NCBI GenBank assembly: GCA_020466095.1
Contig: CM035806.1
Span: forward strand, 163,143,379-163,207,378
Reading direction: 5' to 3'
Origin: Chlorops oryzae
Lineage: Eukaryota; Arthropoda; Insecta; Diptera; Chloropidae
DNA length: 64,000 nt
This document shows positions 34,436 to 46,570 of the stretch, piece by piece. Within the stretch, counting starts at the first letter, position 1, and the number at the start of each line of letters is the position of its first letter. The notes beneath the pieces were generated by a model. It did no database searches, was not told where the DNA came from, and saw only the letters and a program-made list of their open reading frames with translations. A program made the translations under genes and the position numbers.

Positions 34436-34528
34436 GCGATCCTGCTACTCAAATAGTTTTCTCTTAAGCGGACATATTTTTCGGTCCCGTAGGTGTCCGT
34501 TTAAGATCGAGTACACTGTACATAGAAT

Positions 34529-35052
<524 letters not shown>

Positions 35053-35291
35053 AAAGTGGTCTCATGAGAATTGCATTTCGATTTGATGGAAATTGAGCAC
35101 AATATTTTTTTATTACAACTCTTAAATGCTTTCCCGCTTTGTGCTTCGAGTAAATTTCTAAGAAGTGCAAGTTGTATATATCGCTGCATTTTATGGCTCA
35201 AATTTTATGGCTCATTATAAAATTATTTCAATTTTCCAAGCAATTAAAATATTCGCGCTTAACGACTTATTTACTTCTTCCTTTTTTCCAG

Positions 35292-35382
35292 CTATTTGGC
35301 ATACACCTGTGTGTAAATAAATATGTATGGATGTGTGCATATGGGCGGCCTGTGGGCACTGCTGTTAAGTGTGTAGCCGAAG
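35292..35382 (+). other. Candidate cassette exon (91 bp)
   Basis: Preceded by a pyrimidine tract ending CTTTTTTCCAG and followed by the consensus donor GAAG|GTAAGT. One of three frames is open across all 91 bp and translates LFGIHLCVNKYVWMCAYGRP then VGTAVKCVAE. The length (3n+1) would shift frame if skipped. Against it: part of the exon is CATATG/GTATGGATGTGTGC simple sequence, the peptide has no known domain, and no companion exon is visible. Only RNA data could confirm it. Confidence 0.25.
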
Positions 35383-35879
35383 GTAAGTGACGATCATTCC
35401 CCCCCTCCCATTATTTTCTTTTAATCAAAATTCCCACTTCCCAATTCTGGTGAAAATGTAATAAAAACTTTAAACTTATCAGAGAGAAAAACCCTCATTG
35501 AAGAGAGTTTCGACAAAAAAATATGGAAAATGGAAAATATGTATGTGAAAATAATTGGACGTTGGCAATGTCGTGTGTCGTTTGAGTACGAGTAAGTGTT
35601 TTTTTTTTTTTGTTGGTGCTTATTAAGTTATTTCGAACGAAATAATTTCATGTTATTTCAGGAATTAATAATAAAAATGAGAAGCCGTTCGAGCCCGCAT
35701 ATCGAATGAAAGAAAATTTTCGACATGCCGGTCGTCGGCGGTTAAAATTACTTCCCAGCAAACCATCAGAGTCATACATATATAAAACTTTTCCCACGCC
35801 TTCTTCGGAGCTAGCACGCTCATACAGAGCGCGTAAAATGATTATACTCTTTCGGGGAAAATGTTTTTTTTTTCAATTT

Positions 35880-35992
35880 CTACTTTTTTTTGTTTTCCCA
35901 TTATTCGTGGTATCACAACGGGCCTATGTGAGGCCTATGTGTGTCACCCTTGGTGGCAGCCACACTAACCTAACCTAACCTAACCTTACTTA
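35880..35992 (+). mobile_element. Probable LINE 3' end with CCTAACC tail
   Basis: A GTGGTATCACAACGGGCCTA phrase, then CACCCTTGGTGGCAGCCACA, then three to four CCTAA units. Fly I-type LINEs often end in such a short UTR plus CCTAACC repeats; that link is from general knowledge. No coding part is attached. Confidence 0.4.
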
Positions 35993-36223
35993 CCGTGCAT
36001 TAAAAACCGACACGTTCCATACCTTTTGCGAATTAAAGCCAAAAAAAAGTCGATTGCAACCCTGCGCGCTCAATACTCTTCGATTACTTACCAGCTCTTT
36101 GAAGAAACTATGTGGTTTTCAGGCATGCGTTTTATATGTGGCCACCTTACTTAAGTACGTCGTATCTGAGTATGGATTACTTTTATAATTAAGAGCGCAC
36201 CAAAACCACACTTAACTATATTA

Positions 36224-36364
36224 CAGTGTACTCTCTTCTTGCGGGTACTCCTCTTAAACGGAAACATTTTGAGAATGCTCTGGCGATCCTGCTTCTCAAA
36301 TTGTTTCCTCTTAAGCGGACATAGATTTGGTCCCTTAGGTGTCCGCTTAAGATAGAGTACACAG
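36224..36364. mobile_element. Tigger-like MITE, CAGTGTACTCTC family
   Basis: Starts CAGTGTACTCTCTTCTTGCG and ends GATAGAGTACACAG, with TA on both sides (36222-36223, 36365-36366). Contains TCCTCTTAAACGG, GCTCTGGCGATCCTGCTTCT and CCTCTTAAGCGGACA. It is the best uninterrupted relative of the split copy at 33863-34518. Confidence 0.8.
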
Positions 36365-36384
36365 TAATATAAGTATAGGTTGTA

Positions 36385-36475
36385 GTATCTTATCATTGGA
36401 TCTTTAAATGTCGGATAACAAGGTACTCTTTTGTAAAAACTTCCGGACTTTAGCGGGGGTCCATTTTATATAACT
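36385..36475. repeat. Fragment related to the 4545/5455 repeat
   Basis: TTATCATTGGATCT, AAGG(T)ACTC(T/G)TTTGTAAAAA and TTCCGG(A/T)CT(T)TAG(C)GGGGGTC follow the same order as at 5445-5520. Confidence 0.5.
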
Positions 36476-36750
36476 AGCAGCAAAAAAAAAAAAAAAATCA
36501 GAAGTAGATTGTAGAGAACTTAGTAACATGTACTCAAAAAACGCTCGTTATAAGTGATTTAAGAATGCAACTATGTGACTTTTTCTTTTTAGCTCTCATT
36601 TTTTTTTTAAACTCCACAAGAAATAATTATTAAGAGTGCTCAGAATAGGCTCTCTACTTGGATTCGTCGAAGAGTCCTTTTTCGTAGCGGTCACATAAAA
36701 TGGTTTGCTGGGACTACACTTGAATCCCACATCGATATCGGCTTACAAAT

Positions 36751-36786
<36 letters not shown>

Positions 36787-37640
36787 TGTGCGTCTGTGTG
36801 ATTCTATGTTTGTGTGCTTTTGGACTTGGAGAGTTGGACTAGGCATGCGATGCATCTTTGATGAAGGCGCTTCATGAATATGTAAGCAGGCGTCGCGACA
36901 GAATTTTTACAGCTCTGAGTCTGAGCCTGAGTCTTTGTCTTCGTCTGAGTCGGATTCCGATTCTGTATTTCTAATTTTGATTCTGATTCTGATGAGATAT
37001 TTTATGAAAGCCGGCTTAATTGCACGCGATGGCTATGAGGGTGAATGCACGATTTTCATTATGCTACTTAATCGCCTTCAATCGTGTCGACTAGGCCAGT
37101 AAAGCCAACACTTCAGACGCTGTCATGATGGCGAATTTTCACACAGATTCTTAACAAGACAATCCTACAATCAAAACCTTTATCAATTAATCGCAATTCA
37201 GGGCTTTCTGTGGACTCTATCTCTATATATGTGTCTCACACTTCTATCGTAAATGTAAAGATTAGTTGAAAAAAAAAAAAATACAACCCTGTTGTAAAAA
37301 AAAGCAGCATTTGCTCAAACAGAGTTGCTCTTGCCTGAAGGCGGTACCCTTTTTTTCCCTTCCTTTTGTTTTTTTTTTTTTTTTTTTGCATGGCATGATG
37401 GAGCGGTCTTAAGATTTCTTATCATTTTGACAGTTCCCTTATATCAAATGAATCGTTGAATGTAATCAAATCGTTGAATCGCGAGATCACCGACGAAGCT
37501 CCTTGGCTCGGGATTAATGGGATCGCCTTACTAAGCAATCGATTGCCTGAGAGTCGTCCATAGCTGTTCCGTCAGTCATTGACGCAAACGTTTCGAGAAG
37601 TGAAAGTTTCGTTAATTGATCGATATTTTTTTTTTCGGAT
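36476..37640. other. Non-coding DNA
   Basis: Poly-A near 36482, a (TG)n array at 36751-36783 and poly-T near 37370-37387. No gene supported. Confidence 0.4.
36751..36783. repeat. (TG)n microsatellite
   Basis: About 16 TG units, then TGAGTGTGCGTCTG. Confidence 0.9.
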
Positions 37641-39800
37641 TATTTCTCAGTGTGCGGCAGCATCAAACAGGAGAAAGCCATGAATGGGCATCCGTTATGC
37701 AAAAAGTGAACTATTAGGTAAAAAAAATTCCACCGTTCGGGCATTGTGAAGTGTACGAAATAAACACACAAGAAAAAAAAAAAAAAAAGAAGAAATTTAA
37801 AACCAAAGCCTAGACTTTGAACTGCAGGCCGTAGCAAAAATGACGAGGGCCAGACAGACACACAGTCACACCGTCACACCGTCACACGGTCACACTGAAA
37901 GAAAATTTAGGCAAGCAAACGGATGAATTAGCAGAATACAAAAAAAAGAGTAAGTAATTAAAAGAAGTAGAGCAAGAGTAAATGCGACAGGAATATGCGA
38001 AACAGAGAGGCACAACTCTGATGTTGACGTACCGCTCACATACACACGCACACACACACACACACGCACACACGCATACACCTCCATACAAACGTCCATA
38101 CATACTGAACGTACGTACGGCTGTGGGCAAAGGCTACGGCGAAGGCAAAGAGGACGAGGAAGAAGCAAAAAAAAAAAAAAAATGAACAAGAAAAAGAAAA
38201 AGAAAAACGTTATGAAATCGAGTAAGAAATTTTTATGAATGAAATGCTTGTGGGAGTTCATTGAACTAGAGACCACACCACTGCTAACTGTTGCTTTTGC
38301 TGCTACTATTGTTGCTGTTGTTGTTGTTGTTGTTGTTATTTCTGTCGCCGACGCTGTGGTTGTTGCTGCTGCTGCTGTCGTTGTTTTAGTTATTCTTGTT
38401 GTTGCCCAATTCTCATTGCTCACACAGGCAATGCTCTTTCAATTTGGCTGGTGAATTGCCTGTTTTTCTAGCATTTCTGTCCGTCCGTCCGCTGGTCCGT
38501 TCGCCTGCCTGTCTATCAGCCTGTCTATGGATATAGTATCTCTGGCTCTGTCTGTCAGTCCGGCTGTGTGGATGCACCACACATTCCATGCAGTCGTGAG
38601 TGCATTCGGCGCTGCGATGAACGTTGCCACTGCCTCCAATTGTTAATTGTCAACGTAAGCGTCGGAGGCGGCGGTGGCGACGTCAATATTTAGCACTTTT
38701 AGCTGCATTTTTATTCTTATTCATATGTTTTTTCTCATTCTTTACGTTTTGTTGTTTGTTTTTGTTTGTTGTTCTTATGATTTTACTGCAATTGATCTGA
38801 CGGATTTTGGGATGTCAATGGTCATTTCATAGGAAATTCCTAAAAAAAAAGTTAATGTGCTGTAATCGGAGATTCGAAGAATTGTGGAACAAACTGGGCA
38901 TTTCCACAAAAAAAAACCCTCAAACAGATCAAAATAAAATTTAAAAAAAAAATTTTTTTTTTCCCAAATTCTCGTAACTGCACTGTGGGGCAAAATGGTT
39001 TATTAATATTGTAAATTCTTGTGATTTTTGTTCTATAAAATTTTCATATGGTTACGGTTATCGCTATGATACCGACAATTCAATTAAAACGAGCTCCGAT
39101 TGCAACTTTGAATACGAATTTTTCGATTTGATAAACTGAAATTAACCACTGTACGCTCGTGGCTGCGATCGAAATTCGCTGACACATGCTAATGAGATCG
39201 AGAAACTCATGTGGTATGTTAAAATTTCACTTCCGGCACGTGTCGGACTTCAATTCAACACTTTAACCCACTCTCGGCCATGTTCGACATTAATTTTATT
39301 ACATGAATAAGATGGAAAGCATCATCGTCAGCCTAATTGTTTTCCTTTAGACATGGCCTACATATGTATTTCATTTGATTCATTTTAAGGGGAAAGAAAT
39401 GCTCGATTTTCGTTTTAAACCCGAATCTAGGCTAGGGTCCATACGGCTCAGAGTTTTTCTTTCCATCAACATTTCCATATTTGAACAGCTTAAGAGAGAA
39501 GCTGGAAACCAAAAGAAGACGGGGAAGAAAAAGAATAAAGATTAAAAAATTGAAAGAGTGATAAACAAAACAGAAGAAACATTTGAAACGCGCGTTTGCT
39601 TATACATATTAACTTGCTTTTGCAAGGAGGGTAAGGTCGGAGCCGGAGTTAGTACCGACGGACGGTCCAATTGTTAATTACAATGTTCAAAGTTCAATTA
39701 AGCTTTCTATTTTGCGACTGGCTTAAAACAAAGAAAATTTCATTCACACACGCGCCCACAGGCACACACACACATACATACACGCTAACACATAGAGTGA
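37641..39800. other. Non-coding DNA with CA, AAAG and TTG tracts
   Basis: (CA)n near 38042-38080, poly-A near 38168-38181, TTGTTG/CTGCTG near 38310-38395 and CCGTCCGT near 38480-38495. Low-complexity frames only. No exon-like segment is convincing. Confidence 0.45.
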
Positions 39801-39801
39801 G

Positions 39802-39802
<1 letters not shown>

Positions 39803-39856
<54 letters not shown>

Positions 39857-39857
39857 A

Positions 39858-39894
<37 letters not shown>

Positions 39895-39922
39895 CGAGAG
39901 AGAGAGAGAGAGAGAGAGAGAA
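39803..39922. repeat. (GA)n microsatellite
   Basis: GA array with AGAAGAG and GCGA interruptions. Confidence 0.95.
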
Positions 39923-41015
39923 GTGAATGTGTGGATAGGAGTACACCGCACGGTAGAGCGCAGCAAATCACACGTACGTGTTATACTTTTTTATGACTTT
40001 TCATTATCGTCGAATGTTTCATCGGCGGCGGCGGCGGCGGCTTCGACAACGACGCTTTCTGCGCCACCACGACTCTAAGGCTTTATCAAGTCTTTTGGTT
40101 GGCCATGCCGCCGCCACACAATCGAATGAACGAACGAACGCATTGCGACAATTACCCAAAAGCACGACACGCTTGCAACACCTCTGCGACATGAAAGACA
40201 CAGTCGGTGCTTCCACTGTCTTCGTTCCAAAATAATTCATACGGTGCAGTTGGTGTCATTGAAAGCTTTCGTTTAAATTAAAATCTTCTGCCCGAATTTC
40301 CATATGGCTTTTAGAGATCAGACGAAAATACCTCATTACCTCTAAACATCTTTAAAATATGCTCGGCAATATATGTATACATATATACTTACCTATCGAT
40401 CAGTAGGAAACATTGAAAATTCCGTACCATCGCTCTAACGAGCTCTATTTATTCGAAAGATTTTATTTCCAACTGAGAAGCAGCCTGCGTGACAGACCGT
40501 GACTGCGCGTGGACTCATACGGAAGCGGTAAAACTTCGATTTCTTTTTCGCCCAAAAATTCTTCTTGAACTGAAGTTTCTCAAGATCACCAAATTACTAA
40601 CATAATTCCATACCTACATGTATGTATGACCTATTTGATCGGCTGTACAGGGTTCTGGAAGGAATCCAGAATTGGATCTACATAGTACAACTAGCCATAG
40701 GTACCGCGAGACAATTTGGGATTTCATCGACTGATCGATCACTTTTGAATTGAAATTTGTCTGTTTTCATATTCTTGTCCGACTCCATACTATGCTCTGC
40801 CATAAACATACATACATACATATTTTTACATACCTCATGGTACAATATGCTGTATATTGGCAGGAATTGGCTCCGGATTTCAGGGATTCTGCGATTGGGG
40901 ACTAACAAGATCAAAGCAGCTGAACGACCCATCATGCAACGTGACGGGGACTTAAGCTCTGCCAATTCGTTATTAGCGAGCCGCTTGTTTTGGTGTATGG
41001 GCACGAAGTGTAAGT
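39923..41015. other. Non-coding DNA
   Basis: A CGGCGGCGG run at 40023-40040 and a GAACGAACG run near 40126-40140 are the only repeats. Opposed frames of about 100 codons at 40678-41062 have no recognisable domain, and one runs into the MITE at 41019, so they are not called. Confidence 0.35.
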
Positions 41016-41018
41016 ATA

Positions 41019-41398
41019 CCCTGCAGGAAGCCTGTCGCCATATGACACCATGTCTATATTGACGTCAATATAGACAAGAGAACTAGTTCCAACGTCAACA
41101 GTATTTATATGCGGTGTCATTAGAGAAACTGTACTGTCAAGAGGTATAGTTCATCTTTATTGACCATGTCAACAACGTGTCTCCTTATAAAGCGAAAGAG
41201 TACTCCTTTTTGTCTATATAATAGTACCGACGTCAATAGTTCGTCAATAGTTTTTCGGTCTACTGTTGACATTCAATGACAACTCAATGTTAAATGTCAA
41301 TAACGCAAAGCATTGCGACGGATATAACTGGTCAGTAGTACTGTTGACGCAATCAGTAGAGAAAGAGTATAGATTCACTATTGACATTTCCTGCAGGG
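41019..41398. mobile_element. 380-bp MITE, copy A (CCCTGCAGGAA ends)
   Basis: Starts CCCTGCAGGAA, ends TTCCTGCAGGG, with TA directly outside on both sides. The interior is rich in GTCAATA/TGACGTC motifs and includes a 24-bp perfect palindrome centred on TTGACGTCAA at about 41053-41076. Copy B (46571-46950) is its reverse complement, equally 380 bp long and differing at about 15 positions by eye. No coding capacity. The TA target suggests Tc1/mariner, but the CCCTG terminus is not one I can place. Confidence 0.85.
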
Positions 41399-41624
41399 TA
41401 TAAATAAGTAGTTAGGCCAACATAGAAAAAACTGTGCACTATGACATACAACAGGTATATAGCTTGTGTATGGAAAGGAGCGAGCGAAACCACTATTTTT
41501 TATTATCTCAATATACCAATGCTATACACAGCGAACCCAGTTTTCACACCATGTCACAGCATTCTTTGTGCACGTGTTCGAGCACCTTCACAGTTCCGGT
41601 TAGGGTTACATTCAGGACGCTCCC

Positions 41625-41683
41625 TCTCTCTCTCTCTCTCTCTCTCGCTCTCTCTCTCACTCTCTCTTTCTCTCTCTCTTTCT

Positions 41684-41714
<31 letters not shown>
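41625..41714. repeat. (CT)n microsatellite
   Basis: CT array with CGCT, CACT and TTCT interruptions. Confidence 0.9.
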
Positions 41715-41719
41715 TATTT

Positions 41720-42810
41720 ATTAATAAAATCGAATTAAAAAGTAAAAATTGCGATTTAATTTGAACATTTACATAGTAATGATCTTGAATGGTCGATGGT
41801 TTCTCAGCTGGGAATCGGTCCGAGGGTTTCATCCGCATACTAGAGGATCGATAATAATGGGGCCTATGTGTTGCGGTAACGCTTGCTTAGCATAAAGTGC
41901 TTTGCTTTTCGTTTTATAAAAATTGCTTACTGGGAATCGCTGTTGTTTGATTTTTGTTTTTCGTTTTTTGTTTCTTGGCCTTTGTTTTTGTTTTTGTTTT
42001 GTTTCCGCAAGACGTTCTTCTCTGATCTAAAAGCGGCATTCTTTACCAGGCAAATCATCAGTCACAGCTGAACAGCAAAAGAAGAAACGAGAAGGCAAGA
42101 GAGAAGATAAGAGCCGAGCGATAAAATATGAGTGAGACATGAGACTTTGGTATGTTGATTGTTGTGCTTTTGTTGTGCCTTTGTTTTGTTGTTGGGGCCT
42201 TGGAATGTCGCTATGTTGTAACTAATCAACATTTTTATGAGTTTGTGATTTGAAAGAAGTAGAAAAAAAAAAAATTAAGTGAAAAAGAATTTTGTGAATA
42301 AAAATTAATAAAAAAAAAAAATAAAAACCCAACTTCGAAACGTATAGACCTCGGCTCTCCATTGATGTATGTAAGTTTGTATGTTTGTATGCTGGTATGC
42401 TATAACGTTCGTATGTACAATGAACATACATATGTACATATGTGGTATGTGCTTTGTGGAGACATTCATTGGCATAAAAGGTCGCCCGATTACTTACATA
42501 AATGGAATTCCAATATACATACATACTTACAAATAAACACCAGTAGGCATTTGTGGCTCTATTGTTGGAAAAAATCAAACGTAAGAAAATGAACTTAAAT
42601 GACGTACTGACCCTGCTATTGGGCAATTATACTTACTTACATATGTATGTAATTCTTAACAGGATACATACAACATTGCCCCCATGGATTTAACCCGCTT
42701 AACTAGTCGCTTCATTCCCCAATTTGAATGTTATTTATTTATGTTGTATTTCGATGTGATCATTTCAAGTACGAATGATCAGAGGCAATATGTGTAAGAG
42801 TATGTAGTGG
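41720..42810. other. Non-coding DNA
   Basis: TTTTTG repeats near 41945-42003 and CATACATATGTACATA near 42425. No gene supported. Confidence 0.4.
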
Positions 42811-42820
42811 GTAATCGGTA

Positions 42821-42992
42821 CAGAAACAACAGTAGGTACCAAGAACAGCGGACACCTAAAAAATACATACATATGTATGTCCCCTTTAGAGATGTGTCTC
42901 CGCTTAGGACAAAACTATTTGAGAAGCGTTCCCAAAAAGTGCCCGCTTAAGTTGGGTTGTCCGCACGCAGAGAGTAACTACTGTTGTTTCTG
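42821..42992. mobile_element. Tc1/mariner-type MITE with CAGAAACAACAGTAG ends
   Basis: CAGAAACAACAGTAG at the left and CTACTGTTGTTTCTG at the right are exact inverted repeats, flanked by TA (42819-42820, 42993-42994); the match continues two bases outside TA (GG/CC). The interior carries CCCCTTTAGAG, TCCGCTTAGGAC and CCGCTTAAG, shared with the CAGTGTACTCTC family. A CATACATATGTATG patch sits inside. Confidence 0.75.
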
Positions 42993-43406
42993 TACCCTAT
43001 ACCCACACCATACTTTAACAATTATGCCTCCGATCATTCGTCGGAGGTTCGTGAAATTCAAACACAAGGTAGATGGTCTTAATTCTCAATTCAATCAGAG
43101 TACATAACTTGTAAGTTGTCGAAAAATCGAGTCCACGAACATATACATACATATGTACATTGAAATTGGTATGCATTAATCATGTACGAACATGTGCATA
43201 CACACGCAAGTAGGTACATATGTATGCGTATATCGACGTACATAGTTTGAACCTACGTATTTACGTATGGTACCTAGTATACACTTGGCTCCAAAGTTCA
43301 TTCATAGATTCTGTTTTCTGATGCCATGCGACATTCTTCGCATAACGATGCCCGAACATCATGCACATTTTCATACACATACATACTTTCTTGCACACTT
43401 GCACAC

Positions 43407-43437
43407 AAAAAAAAAAAAAAAAAAAAAAAAAAAAACA
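43407..43437. repeat. Poly-A tract
   Basis: About 30 consecutive A. No retroelement sequence is recognisable on either side. Confidence 0.9.
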
Positions 43438-43519
43438 GGAAAGAAAACAAAAAAAAATCGGAGAGACCCGACGCAATCAACTGACGGCATAGAACATAAC
43501 AGTTTACAGGAGTGTAGTA

Positions 43520-43684
43520 CAGTAAGGCCCGATTCGATGGAGAGCTTCGGGCGAAGGCAATTCGTCGAATTTTTTCTCTCGTCGAGTTGTCATAGTCGAC
43601 TGATATATGTACTTCAGATACAGAAGACAGAAGACAGCCGACCGCAGAATGGGGTTAGCGTACATATGTATGTAGGCTTTACTG
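43520..43684. mobile_element. Possible Tigger-like MITE
   Basis: Left end CAGTAAGGCCCGATTCGATG; the right end in reverse complement is CAGTAAAGCCTAC. TA lies at 43518-43519 and 43685-43686. Only the outer 10 bases match well, so this is a weaker call than its relatives. Confidence 0.4.
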
Positions 43685-43983
43685 TAGTCATTGCAATTGA
43701 TTCTCGCATTTTCGTATTGGGTTGCATTAAGTAGAAGAAACTCAGCATATTCAGAATGTTGAATTTCGCGCAGTGCACGCGATTATAAGAACGGTACGAT
43801 CGCGGTCGTGGTTACGGGTATCGTCTCGGACATGCGCAGGGGAAGTGGCAGGGGTACGGGGCGAATAGTGGCGTTTGGAATGCGGTTCCATTGTGGGTCT
43901 TAGCCAGCGTATGTTTGGCTGTGGTGTCTGTTCCAAGTTCTTTTTGCAGCTTTTTTTCGCTCACAAATAATTTATCTGTCGTT

Positions 43984-43984
<1 letters not shown>

Positions 43985-44016
<32 letters not shown>

Positions 44017-44180
44017 GGCTTTGTCTCATTCTAGCACTCTCACGTGCAGCGCATAGATGGATGCCCTTCTATGTCTTATATTCATGGTCTTCAGCTGAGC
44101 TTGGCTTGGCTTGGCTTGGCTTGGCTGAGCTCGGCTCGGTTCGGTTCGGTTCGTTTCAGTTCAGCTTGGTTGGATTGAGT
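43985..44180. repeat. (CT)n array and degenerate GGCTT pentamers
   Basis: A CT array at 43985-44015, then, from 44100, CTTGG and TCGGT pentamer runs. Confidence 0.85.
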
Positions 44181-44189
44181 TGAGTCGAG

Positions 44190-45000
44190 CTGAATCGGGC
44201 TGAGTTCAGTAGACTTGAAATTTCGCGTAGAGTTCCATTCTATGCTTCAATTGCTCGAAATTTGACCGGCTAAATGGCTGGCTTGCTGGCTAATGCACTG
44301 CTTGGTATGTCGTCTTGTTTGGCTTTGGTTCTGGCTATGGCTATGGCAATTGCTTTGGCTCTGCGTTTGCGTTCGCGTTCGCCTTAGAGACTTGTCCTAC
44401 AGGTTTCAAAAAGCTTGGTGTGGCCACATTCCATTCGGCCAGTGAATGTATCTAAGTACGGCTGTGTGCATTGAGTGACGCGTGTGTGTGTGTGTGTGTG
44501 TTGTACTTGAACAGCAATTGAAATTCCAAACATCTATTACATGAGTCACCTTTCAAGTGTTGTAAAGAGAGCAAACGAACTTGAATTGGAAAAACACGAA
44601 AAAAAGAAGAAGAAAAAGAAAAAGAAAGAGAAACAGAAAATGAGCAAAGGGAAAACCGTTCAGGTCTTTGTTCGAAATACCGAGAATTCATTTCGATTCC
44701 GTATGAATGGATGAGATCGGGTCGGATCGGATTGGATCGGATCGATCGATCGATCGATTGGATCAATGAATAGGAGGGGGAAAAACGAAAAGGAAATTAC
44801 GAAAATAGTTTTTCTCTCGAGTCGAATAAAGTAACGTTTTGAAACTGGGCCCATCAGTCAGTATCGATCGTCGGTCAATCAATGTCCTCGAAAACGAATC
44901 CTTAAGAGTCCGCTGTAGCTTGAGAAGCGGGCCATTACCAACGACCCGGCGATTTCAGTCATACATATACATATATGCATAGACCTATATACATATATAT
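44190..45000. other. Non-coding DNA
   Basis: (GT)n at 44484-44501, AAGAAG near 44604-44632, CGATCGATCG near 44740-44756. No gene supported. Confidence 0.4.
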
Positions 45001-45007
45001 ATATATA

Positions 45008-45158
45008 TAGTGTACTCTCTCTAAAGCGGACTCGAAAAAAATATGTCCGCTTAAGAGGAAACTATTTGAGAGGCAGGATCGCCAGAGCATTCGCAAAAAA
45101 TGTCCGTTAAAGAGGGGTGTCAGCTTAAGAGAAGTGTCCGCAAGGAGAGAGTACACTG
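45008..45158. mobile_element. Tigger-like MITE, CAGTGTACTCTC family
   Basis: Left end (T)AGTGTACTCTCTC, right end GAGAGAGTACACTG, with TA at 45006-45007 and 45159-45160. It carries GTCCGCTTAAGAGGAAACTA, GGATCGCCAGAGCATTCGC and GTCCGCAAGGAGAG. It is inverted relative to 36224-36364. Confidence 0.8.
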
Positions 45159-45169
45159 TATACATATGT

Positions 45170-46560
45170 TACATATATAAGCCTCTTCAAAACCGACAGA
45201 TATATGTATGTATGTTGTAGCCGGCCATAATGCTATCGAGCAGACAGCGATTTGTGGGAGCAATGTCTCCGTTGGTTTTCGCATCGCGGCATGTCGCGTC
45301 GCATAGTATTTGACCTATTTGAGTGCTATTAAAATCCGAATTCCCAGACGGTTCGATGGGATGCTCAAAAAAAACAAAATAAAAAATCAATGAATTCTAT
45401 TTTATTGCCTTGTGATCTTGTCGCCGATCACAGGAGGCGACACGCCGAGGGCAAGAGATGGTGCAAAAGCAAAGAAAAGAAAAGAAAAGCGAGGAAATTC
45501 GAAAAAAATTCCGTTGAGCGAAAATAGGAACTAATGTTTTTCTTTGTCTATTTTCGTTTGTAGTGCCGTTGCCGTTCGCGCTGCCGTTGTTGTATGTTCA
45601 GCGTCGATCAGGCCGCGTTCGTGTTGTATGTAAAAGTGCTTGGCCCATCTTTGCCTCATAAAATATTCGAATATTCAATTTTGTAAGCAATTGAGACAAC
45701 AATACGAACATCAACAACAACAACAACAACCATTGTGATCAATCGCATGATCCCGCTGAGAGATCACTTTCCGCCGAAATGAATATAATGCATAACAAAA
45801 GGCCGCTGTCCAAGGAGATCCTCAAAGGATCGGTTTAGTCCAATGTGTGTGAATTCTGCCTCACTGTGGATCGCCTCATGATGATCTTATTCACCATCAC
45901 TCTCCCTCTCAGCGTCTCTCTTTGGCGAATATATGTTTCTATATACATATGTGCATATGTATGTATCTACGCTGTGTTGCTGCCTTGATTTCGTCACGTT
46001 AGCTATTTGAAAAACAGTTAAAAGTGCATCAGAAAGTAAGCAAACAAGCCGAAAGCAGAACAAGAAAAGTCAACCACCAGCATGGAATGCCACCGAGCAG
46101 ACAGAGAAATGCATAAGTAAATACATACATACATACATACATTCCCAAACACCGCATTCCCACTCGCACGCGGTCTTTCACTGCCAGACAAAAGTATGTA
46201 ACATACAAAGAGAAATGGCCAAAAGCAATGCGCGGAAACTCGCTGTGCCTGCTTACATACATACATATGTACATACATATGTATATGGATGCATACCTAC
46301 AAACAGACGCATGTGCAAAGGAATGTGATCGCTTAAGAAAAGTCGGACAAGAAAGCTTGACCGATAGACGTGCAGACCGAACGGACCGAGCGGGACAAAC
46401 GCGACGAATAGTTGGCCAGCGGAATCACATAGCAGCCGACGTCTTCGACTGAAACAGTTCCTCTTTGAATCGGCTGACAAATTGGCTAGCGTTCGACAAT
46501 TGAAAATTTCATTAAAAAAAAAACCATCTAAGCCCGCACACACACGCATATATGCACATA
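45170..46560. other. Non-coding DNA
   Basis: A pyrimidine-rich run ending TTTTCGTTTGTAG at 45562 precedes a CCGTTG-rich open stretch, but no good donor follows. CATACATAC occurs at 46120-46142 and 46255-46280. Confidence 0.35.
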
Positions 46561-46570
46561 CACATATGTA

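Larger units (their letters stand above)
33863..34518. mobile_element. Tigger-like MITE split by a nested transposon
   Basis: The left part (33863-33928) has AGTGCACTTTCTCCTTGCGG and GCTCTGGCGATCCT; the right part (34436-34518) resumes GCGATCCTGCTACTCAAAT and ends GAGTACACTG followed by TA. Joined at GCGATCCT, the parts follow the same order as the intact relatives at 36224-36364 and 45008-45158. The interruption is the 33929-34435 element. Confidence 0.8.

Noticed and set aside
35960..35992. True telomere or interstitial telomere array
   Set aside because: Only three to four units, preceded by LINE-like UTR sequence; flies lack TTAGG telomeres.
40678..41062. Opposed frames of about 100 codons
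   Set aside because: No domain; the plus frame runs into the 380-bp MITE, and both include CATACATA.
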